Of a DNA stretch of 20,880 nucleotides, positions 15,571 through 20,880 are shown in pieces. Location: assembly GCA_900769785.1 (NCBI GenBank), contig CAAGHV010000133.1, positions 1 through 20,880 of the forward strand, in the 5' to 3' direction. Below the pieces are notes generated by a model, which was given only the letters and a program-made list of their open reading frames with translations, ran no database searches and was not told the DNA's origin. Origin of the DNA: Bacteroidales bacterium. GTDB lineage: Bacteria > Bacteroidota > Bacteroidia > Bacteroidales > P3. The stretch's first letter is position 1, and each line of letters opens with the position of its first letter. A program made the position numbers and the translations under genes.

Positions 15571-17628
15571 TTAAGGTTTGAAAAAACGCAGCACCAATAT
15601 TTCGGCCAGTAGGGTTATAAGGGCGGCTATGGCAAAGTATTTCCACAAGGCGGTGCCGTTGGCTTGCTCTTGGATGTGCTTGCTGATGGGTTTGTCGATG
15701 TCGTTGATGACGGAGTAGGTAGGGGCAAGGTTGTAGTGGTCTATGCTTTCGAGCAGGTCGGCTTGCGACATAAATTTTGTTTCCGATTCGCTGCGGTTGT
15801 AGTTAAAGGCGGCACATTGTATGTCGTTGTCGCCTAGGCGGAGTATGTAGTTGCCGGCTGTTTTTATCTGGTTGTGCAGTACGGCGTAGGTTTTGCCTGC
15901 GGTGTTTTTCAGTTCGGGTATTACCTCGTAGCTGCCGTCGGCCGACATTAGGCGTGGTATGCCGTCGGTGTTTTTGAGGGTGGTGAGCAGCTCAATGGCG
16001 TTGGTGCTGCCTATGGTATGGTATAGCCGGCCTACGGGGTGGCTTTGCAGTGCCATGTTGTATAGTGTTGGCACAAAGAGTGCTTGCTTGGCAAAGTCGG
16101 TGCAGGTGGCGTTCAGTGCTGTGGCAAAAAGGTATATACGCCCCTTTTCCAGCGGGGTTGCGGTAAGGAAGTCGTCGCCGTTGTCCAGTGCAATGATGCT
16201 CTCTTTGATGGTGTTGGCGCTTTGGGCGGTCTTGTAGTAGCGGTGTGTTACTAGGGTTTCTATATTGTCGGTGCCGGCTTTGGGGTCAAGCACACCTTGG
16301 TACAGGTGGTGGTTGAAGTTTACAGCCGTGGCTTTGGCAGTCGATGTTTGCAGAGTGCTCAGCACGGGTGCATTACACATGGTTAGCAGTGCCGAGTAGC
16401 TTTGCAGGTCGGCTTCCATGGGTGGTATCACCACAAGGGTGCCGCCATTGCTTACGAACGATAGCAGCGTTTGCCCCAAGCCCGAGGGTATGTTATGCAC
16501 CTCGTTGAGGATAACGGTGTTGTAGTGTGGCAGGCGGTCGAAGTTGATGTTGCGTTCGCCACAATGGTCTATTCTGAATGCCGAGTCGCTGCCAAAAAGT
16601 ATGTCGAGGTACGGGGCGGCACTATTGCCGTCGATGGCAAGTATGTTTACAGCCTCTTGTATATGTAGGCTGAAGTACATTTGGTCGTCATACACTATGG
16701 GGTAGTCGGTAATAGACACCATGCCGTTGAGCGTTCCGGCACGGTCTATGGTGAAGTTGATAGCCACCGATTGGGTGCTGTGTGCCGGCAGGTCGATGGA
16801 TGCCAAGCCGCATTGGCGGCCGTCAACGGTAAGCTTTACGGGTACTTTTTCCACGGCAGTGGAGCCACTGTTGGTCGCATATATATATATAGTAGCCACG
16901 CTTCCTTTTTGAATGATGGGCGACTCGAGGCTGATGGAATCCACGAATATGTTGGCGGCCTCGGCCGACTGTATGGGTATAAGTGTGGTGCTGCCTATGG
17001 TAGTGTCGGTGGGCATAGAGCCTAGGTGGGTGCTGCTTTGCTGAAAGTCGGATATGAGGTATGTATTTTTGCTACCCGAGGCATTGGTGTTCATAAAGTC
17101 GTATTGCTTATGGGCAATGTCGGCTATGGTAGCCGATGCCGGCCCGATTTGTACCTCATCGACGAGTGCGGCAAATTCCTCGGCCGACACGAAGCGGAAA
17201 TGCCGCCCCTCGGCATCGTTGGTGATAAGTTGGAAGCGGTCGGTGGCACTGTAGGCCGCCGCTATCTCGTGTGCCTTGCGCTTGGCAAGTTCCAGCTTGC
17301 TGCCTTGCGGAGTAACGCCTTCCATGCTGAAAGAGTTGTCCAGATAGACACTTACGTATTTGCTGCCCGCCTGGCTGATGCCATTGTGTCCGGGTATGAT
17401 GGGTTGGGCAAACGCCAGCACGATGAATATTATGCACCCAATGCGTAGTGCCAACACGAGCCACTGCTTCAGCCGGCTCTGCTTGCGAGTTTCGGTTTGC
17501 AACTGTTGCAGAAGTTCCACATTGCTGAAATATACCTTTTTGTACCTACGAAAATTGAAAAGATGTACCACCACGGGTATTGCCACGGCCGCAAGGCCTA
17601 TGAGGAATAATGGGCTTAAAAACTGCAT
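15571..17628 (-). CDS. BatA-domain/von Willebrand A membrane protein
   Basis: This 685-residue protein starts with the BatA (aerotolerance regulator N-terminal) double-helix domain: MQFLSPLFLIGLAAVAIPVV, then HLFNFRRYKKVYFSNVELL and a second helix at 56-78. A von Willebrand A-like domain follows with the MIDAS sequence DNSFS (97-101). A beta-rich region (about 220-320) precedes a GATase-like region (about 325-480, INILAIDGNSAAPYLDILFG) and a final membrane helix at 663-682 (FAIAALITLLAEILVL). Such proteins are common in Bacteroidota and often lie next to moxR and batB-E; no such genes are adjacent here, so it is an orphan copy. Role: probably a periplasm-facing scaffold or stress-related complex member; this is inference. 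Its own promoter lies just after the MATE gene. Confidence 0.9.
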   Translation of the reverse strand: MQFLSPLFLIGLAAVAIPVVVHLFNFRRYKKVYFSNVELLQQLQTETRKQSRLKQWLVLALRIGCIIFIVLAFAQPIIPGHNGISQAGSKYVSVYLDNSFSMEGVTPQGSKLELAKRKAHEIAAAYSATDRFQLITNDAEGRHFRFVSAEEFAALVDEVQIGPASATIADIAHKQYDFMNTNASGSKNTYLISDFQQSSTHLGSMPTDTTIGSTTLIPIQSAEAANIFVDSISLESPIIQKGSVATIYIYATNSGSTAVEKVPVKLTVDGRQCGLASIDLPAHSTQSVAINFTIDRAGTLNGMVSITDYPIVYDDQMYFSLHIQEAVNILAIDGNSAAPYLDILFGSDSAFRIDHCGERNINFDRLPHYNTVILNEVHNIPSGLGQTLLSFVSNGGTLVVIPPMEADLQSYSALLTMCNAPVLSTLQTSTAKATAVNFNHHLYQGVLDPKAGTDNIETLVTHRYYKTAQSANTIKESIIALDNGDDFLTATPLEKGRIYLFATALNATCTDFAKQALFVPTLYNMALQSHPVGRLYHTIGSTNAIELLTTLKNTDGIPRLMSADGSYEVIPELKNTAGKTYAVLHNQIKTAGNYILRLGDNDIQCAAFNYNRSESETKFMSQADLLESIDHYNLAPTYSVINDIDKPISKHIQEQANGTALWKYFAIAALITLLAEILVLRFFKP

Positions 17629-17661
17629 ATTACCTTATATTTATTGTTGTGTTTTGCGATG

Positions 17662-17669
17662 CAAAGATA
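17662..17669 (-). promoter_or_regulatory. -7 box for the BatA-domain gene
   Basis: The minus-strand sequence TATCTTTG is an exact TAnnTTTG match, 34 bases before the start codon and within the 61-bp gap after the MATE gene. No clear -33 TTG is visible; it would have to overlap the MATE coding end. Confidence 0.6.
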
Positions 17670-17689
17670 CAAAATATTTTGCTATGGTG

Positions 17690-19027
17690 CTACTCTTGCT
17701 CCACTTGTTTGTATATTGCCTTCGGCGAAAAGATGTACTGCATTATGCCTCGCAGCAGCAGATAGGCCAGGAAGGCAGTCCATAAGCAGTTGTTCTTCAC
17801 CGCAATGGCGTCTGGTAGCAGGCCGTTTGTCATCAGCACTTTGGTGCCGTAGTATATGGCAAAGAATACTGCCGTGGCCACAAACATGGCGTTGCGCATT
17901 TGGCGCGAAGCCGTAGCACCCACGTATATGCCGTCCCACAGAAAGGCGGCAAAGCCACATAGCGGCATGGCCACAATCCATATCATATAGGGTTGGGCAA
18001 GGCCTATAATCGACTCATCGTCGGTAAACAGGTAGAGAAATATTTCGCCCATGGTGGCGTATAGCACGGTGAATAGTGCTGCCAGCACCCAGCCCCACCT
18101 AAACAGGTATTTCACCGCCTTGCGTAGCAGACCGCCGTCGCGCGCACCTATGTAGCGGCCCACCAGCGACTCGCCGGCGTAGGCAAAGCCGTCCATAATA
18201 TAGCTGAAGAGCGTGAAGAACTGCAACAGTAGTGAGTCGATAGCCAGCACTTCCTTGCTTATGGCCGACGACGCAGCCGTGATAAAGGTGAACACCAAGG
18301 CGAGACAGAACGTGCGCAGGAATATGTCGGCGTTGATGTTGAAGAAGAGTTTCATCTCCCTCCAATGCAGGCTGGCCCTCAGGTTGAAGTAGCGGCGAAA
18401 CAGCTTGCCGTAGTACCGCAGGGCTATAACACTGCCCACAGCCAAGCCGCTGTATTGGGCTATAACGGTGCCCCATGCCACACCGGCAATGTCCCAGCCC
18501 AGCCCTATTACAAATACGAGGCTGAACACAATGTTCACCACATTCAGGAATATGGCTATCCACATAGGCGTGCGGCTGTTTTGCATACCTATAAACCAGC
18601 CTTTCAGTGCATACAGCCCAAGGGTGGCCGGCGCTGCCCAAATGCGGATAGAGAAGTAGGTATAGGCAAGGTTGAACACACTGTTGTCGCAAGGTATCAC
18701 AAGGAATGCCAGCCGGCTGATAGGCCGTTGAAACACTATGAGCAAGGCGGCAATAGCCAGCGCTATGGCCATAGACCGTACCAGCACCCTTACAGCCTCC
18801 GCCAGGTTGCGACCGCCGTAGGCCTGGGCAGCAAGGCCGCTGGTGCCCATACGCAGGAAGCCAAAGTTCCAATAGATGAGGTTGAAGATACTTGTACCTA
18901 TGGTGATGGCGGCAATATGGTCGAGGCTCAGCCGCCCAACGATGGCCATATCTACCATGCCAAGCAGCGGCACGGTAATATTGGTAATGATGTTTGGTAT
19001 AGTTAGTTGCAGAATTTTTTTGTTCAT
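17690..19027 (-). CDS. MATE family efflux transporter, DinF-like
   Basis: This 445-residue polytopic protein has the DinF-subfamily start ILQLTIPNIITNITVPLLGM followed by VDMAIVGRL, and the conserved RMGTSGLAAQAYG (59-71). About 12 membrane helices are visible in two homologous halves; the second half opens near FFNINADIFLRTFCL and contains GFAYAGESLVGRYIG. MATE transporters exchange Na+ or H+ for cationic drugs and metabolites at the inner membrane. The substrate is not predictable here. The gene is GC-richer than those at the left end of the window. A TAnnTTTG box lies just upstream, and there is no sign of co-transcription with the HU-like gene, which has its own terminator in between. Confidence 0.93.
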   Translation of the reverse strand: MNKKILQLTIPNIITNITVPLLGMVDMAIVGRLSLDHIAAITIGTSIFNLIYWNFGFLRMGTSGLAAQAYGGRNLAEAVRVLVRSMAIALAIAALLIVFQRPISRLAFLVIPCDNSVFNLAYTYFSIRIWAAPATLGLYALKGWFIGMQNSRTPMWIAIFLNVVNIVFSLVFVIGLGWDIAGVAWGTVIAQYSGLAVGSVIALRYYGKLFRRYFNLRASLHWREMKLFFNINADIFLRTFCLALVFTFITAASSAISKEVLAIDSLLLQFFTLFSYIMDGFAYAGESLVGRYIGARDGGLLRKAVKYLFRWGWVLAALFTVLYATMGEIFLYLFTDDESIIGLAQPYMIWIVAMPLCGFAAFLWDGIYVGATASRQMRNAMFVATAVFFAIYYGTKVLMTNGLLPDAIAVKNNCLWTAFLAYLLLRGIMQYIFSPKAIYKQVEQE

Positions 19028-19049
19028 AACCCGTATAGTATATTTTATG

Positions 19050-19057
19050 CAAAGGTA
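19050..19057 (-). promoter_or_regulatory. -7 box for the MATE gene
   Basis: The minus strand reads TACCTTTG, an exact TAnnTTTG match, 22 bases before the MATE start codon. No good -33 element is seen at 20 bp. Confidence 0.62.
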
Positions 19058-19132
19058 CTAAAATAATTCCATACACGCCTCATGCCACGCCCTTGGCCGT
19101 ATGCCATAGCCATAATACCCGATTGATAGATT

Positions 19133-19241
19133 AAAAACATATATATCTTTTAGCAAAATGATATATATGTTTTTAACGAAAGATATATACCTTTATATAC
19201 AAAAGATATATATGTTTTACTGAAAAGATATATATCTTTTT
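19133..19241. repeat. tandem array of five 22-bp palindromic units (array C)
   Basis: Five A/T palindromes with core ATATATAT start at 19139, 19161, 19183 (ATATATAC), 19206 and 19228, so steps are 22, 22, 23 and 22 bp. Most cores are framed by AAAAG/AAAAC on the left and CTTTT/GTTTT on the right. The fifth is a perfect 18-bp palindrome (19223-19240). The GC content of the array is far below that of the flanking sequence. It lies upstream of the MATE promoter and beyond the HU-like gene's terminator. Confidence 0.88.
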
Positions 19242-19333
19242 GCAACGTTGGTCGGGTAGGGGATATGGTTCAGGCGTATAACTGTGGCACATAGGGCGGT
19301 AGCGGTTGGCCGTTGGCCCCACCATAGCAAAAA

Positions 19334-19357
19334 GGGGAGAGCCTCACGGCTGTCCCC
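19334..19357 (-). terminator. terminator of the HU-like gene
   Basis: A 10-bp GC-rich stem (19334-19343 with 19348-19357, one mismatch) has a 4-base loop. On the minus strand CCCC is followed by TTTTTGC, a good rho-independent terminator about 70 bases past the stop codon. Confidence 0.83.
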
Positions 19358-19424
19358 CACGTTCATGAAAAAAATTATTTAGACTTGTTATTGCAATTAT
19401 TATTGCCCAATCAAAAAAGTGTTG

Positions 19425-19925
19425 CTACCCGGCACTCTCCGTTTCATCAGTCGCCTTATGTGTGGCTTTTTTCTTGCCTTTGGCTTCGGCGGGAGGCACC
19501 TTTTCGTATATTTTCCTCTCGGCATCTACCAGTTTGAAAATGCCGTCGAGTTTCACCTCGGCCTGCCTTATCTTGGTGGCAAACTCCTTGGTGGGCCGAA
19601 AACGCACCCTGATGTCCATCAGCTGGTCCAGGCCTGCCTCGTCGATACTACCCGCCGCCTTGGTGTCCAAGGCCAGAAAGAAAGTGCCCAAATCGCCCAC
19701 CTTCACACGGTAGCCCATCAGCAGGTAGTGCATTATGGTTTGGCAGTAACTTTCGGCCGCAGCCTTGATGTAAACGGTGGGAATCTGGGTGTGGTTGTGG
19801 CAAAACTCCACCACCTCCTTATCGTCAACCGTCTGCCCCTTGGCCAGCTGCAGCACATATTTGTTCTCCTTCTCGGCAGTGCCTATTTTCATCACCGGCC
19901 GTTCTTTCACTTCTAGCTTAATCAT
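19425..19925 (-). CDS. HU family DNA-binding protein, Bacteroidota type
   Basis: This 166-residue protein has the extended HU-like fold common in Bacteroidota (HU-HIG/DNA-binding domain): a beta start (MIKLEVKERPVMKIGTAEK), a helical segment (about 33-60), and the characteristic GDLGTFFLALDTKAAG (77-92) with the beta arms. A lysine/alanine tail (KGKKKATHKATDETESAG) ends it, as in many nucleoid proteins. It probably binds DNA as an architectural protein; many paralogs exist per genome and their separate roles are unknown. It is monocistronic with a full promoter and a terminator. Its closeness to array C makes it a candidate partner of the arrays, but that is speculation. Confidence 0.9.
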   Translation of the reverse strand: MIKLEVKERPVMKIGTAEKENKYVLQLAKGQTVDDKEVVEFCHNHTQIPTVYIKAAAESYCQTIMHYLLMGYRVKVGDLGTFFLALDTKAAGSIDEAGLDQLMDIRVRFRPTKEFATKIRQAEVKLDGIFKLVDAERKIYEKVPPAEAKGKKKATHKATDETESAG

Positions 19926-19999
19926 ATCGGCTATACACTCGTTATACTTAGGTTGTCAACACTGCTCGGCTTGGACTATTACCTTGCCGAAAGCGGTTG

Positions 20000-20030
20000 C
20001 AAAGTTAGGAATAATTTTTTAACCCCGCAA
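20000..20030 (-). promoter_or_regulatory. promoter of the HU-like gene
   Basis: On the minus strand TTG (20028-20030) and TAACTTTG (20000-20007) are spaced by exactly 20 bp, the Bacteroidota -33/-7 pair. The leader to the ATG at 19925 is about 65 bases. Confidence 0.85.
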
Positions 20031-20358
20031 GCCTAAATAATATCACCGCCGTGTTTTTAACATAAAAAATCCCTCTTACAGACTGTATTGCATTGGATAA
20101 TAATGAATTTGCACTGTGTTGCCAAAAAATATTTTCATGGTTCAAACCTTAATGGTAAGCGATATTGAGTTTTTTGTAACCCCTTCAAAACAATTTTTTT
20201 TTACGATTTGTTTATGCTGATGTTCCGCCCCTTAGAGCCTTGCAGGGCGTGATATTGTGTGCCAATGGGCGCTTTTTACAAAAATTTTGGCAATAAAAGA
20301 GCAGTTTCTGCGTTAAGAAAAAGTATTATTTAAGCAATAAATCATTAAACTAATAGAT
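20031..20358. other. leader region of the antiporter gene
   Basis: These 328 bases upstream of the antiporter hold no frame that I trust and no exact TAnnTTTG box on the plus strand; near matches are TGAATTTG at about 20103 and a TA-CGA-TTTG element at about 20202. A short GC-rich hairpin (CGCCC 20226-20230 with GGGCG 20245-20249) lies about 110 bases before the start codon. An unrecognised regulatory leader is possible. Confidence 0.4.
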
Positions 20359-20860
20359 ATGGACGTACAAATTGAACTACTGCTTTTAATTTTTTCAGCC
20401 CTATTCTTTGTAAGTATATTGGCCGACAAGGCCGGTTCCCGTTGGGGGGTGCCATCGTTGTTGCTCTTCCTTGGCGTGGGAATGCTCTTTGGCCACGACG
20501 GCTTCGGCTTCGAGTTCGACAATATCGCCATGGCGACTTCCGTAGGTACCGTGGCCCTATGTATAATACTGTTTTCGGGCGGTATGGATACCAAGATGAG
20601 CGACATACGCCCCATCTTGCCCCAAGGCCTTCTGTTGGCAACGCTGGGTGTGCTGTTTACGGCAGCTATTACCGGTGTGGCAGTATGGTGGCTCTTTAAC
20701 GAGATTTATCCCGCCATAGGCATGGGACTTGTGTCGGCTCTGCTGCTGGCCGCCACCATGTCATCGACCGATTCGGCGTCGGTGTTCTCAATACTTCGCT
20801 CGAAGGGATTGCATCTCAAAAACAACCTCCGCCCCATGCTCGAGCTGGAAAGCGGTAGCA
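20359..20860 (+). CDS. K+/H+ antiporter, NhaP2/CvrA-like, N-terminal fragment
   Basis: 167 codons of a CPA1-family cation/proton antiporter are present. The start MDVQIELLLLIFSALFFVSI, then DKAGSRWGVPSLLLFLGVGMLFG and ILFSGGMDTK, are typical of the NhaP2 (YcgO, CvrA) potassium/proton antiporters. The chain reads ATMSSTDSASVFSILRSKG and stops at RPMLELESGS, exactly where the conserved NDPMA should follow; the next base (20860, a) fits the asparagine codon. About five membrane helices are included; the remaining transporter core and the C-terminal TrkA_C regulatory domain are lost beyond the adapter. It should exchange K+ for H+ at the inner membrane. The ATG is preceded by an AT-rich leader. 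Confidence 0.9.
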
Positions 20861-20880
20861 AGATCGGAAGAGCACACGTC
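20861..20880. other. Illumina TruSeq adapter remnant, right end
   Basis: The last 20 bases start AGATCGGAAGAGC and continue as the TruSeq index-side adapter. They are the reverse complement of the adapter at the left end, with one extra base. The antiporter frame runs on into it artificially. Confidence 0.98.

Noticed and set aside
18099..19076. 325-codon minus-strand frame overlapping the MATE gene
   Set aside because: It is an out-of-frame shadow of the MATE gene, which has the full family signature.

Overview
The window looks like a piece of a strictly anaerobic Bacteroidales chromosome (Bacteroidota). The evidence is a Bacteroidota-type HU-like protein, a DUF5723-type outer-membrane protein, SPFH, CPBP and BatA-domain proteins of Bacteroidota type, and repeated use of the Bacteroidota -7 promoter box TAnnTTTG upstream of genes on both strands. 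Genus cannot be decided from sequence alone. Both ends are not biological: bases 1-19 and 20861-20880 are inverted copies of an Illumina TruSeq adapter, so both terminal genes are cut by the library construct.

Layout. 20-766: C-terminal part of a RecD/Pif1-like helicase, followed by about 650 AT-rich bases without a recognisable gene. 1421-4762 (+): a three-gene operon of thioredoxin-like [2Fe-2S] ferredoxin, PAS-containing [FeFe]-hydrogenase and SpoIIE-type PP2C phosphatase, closed by a strong terminator. This is the most striking protein system here and is best read as a hydrogen/redox sensor that signals through a Ser/Thr phosphatase. 5217-10197 (-): a lipoprotein, a NatA/NatB-like ABC exporter, and an SPFH / ribbon-helix-helix / CPBP gene cluster that includes a 57-residue gene which is easy to miss. 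10952-12550 (+): a YfcC/DcuC-type carrier. 12658-15325 (-): a lipoprotein and a DUF5723 protein separated by one base. 15571-19027 (-): a BatA/von Willebrand A protein and a DinF-type MATE transporter, each with its own promoter. 19425-19925 (-): HU-like protein. 20359 to the end (+): start of a NhaP2/CvrA-type K+/H+ antiporter, cut just before its LESGSND motif.

The most unusual DNA-level signal lies between genes. Four separate intergenic spacers each carry a short array of palindromic or inverted units with a period of 21-23 bp (about two helical turns): 4910-5033, 7935-8000, 10573-10657 and 19133-19241. Their core sequences are unrelated, but the design is the same. I know of no named family that covers all four. 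They could be operator-like protein arrays, RNA hairpin arrays, or products of one shared mutational mechanism.
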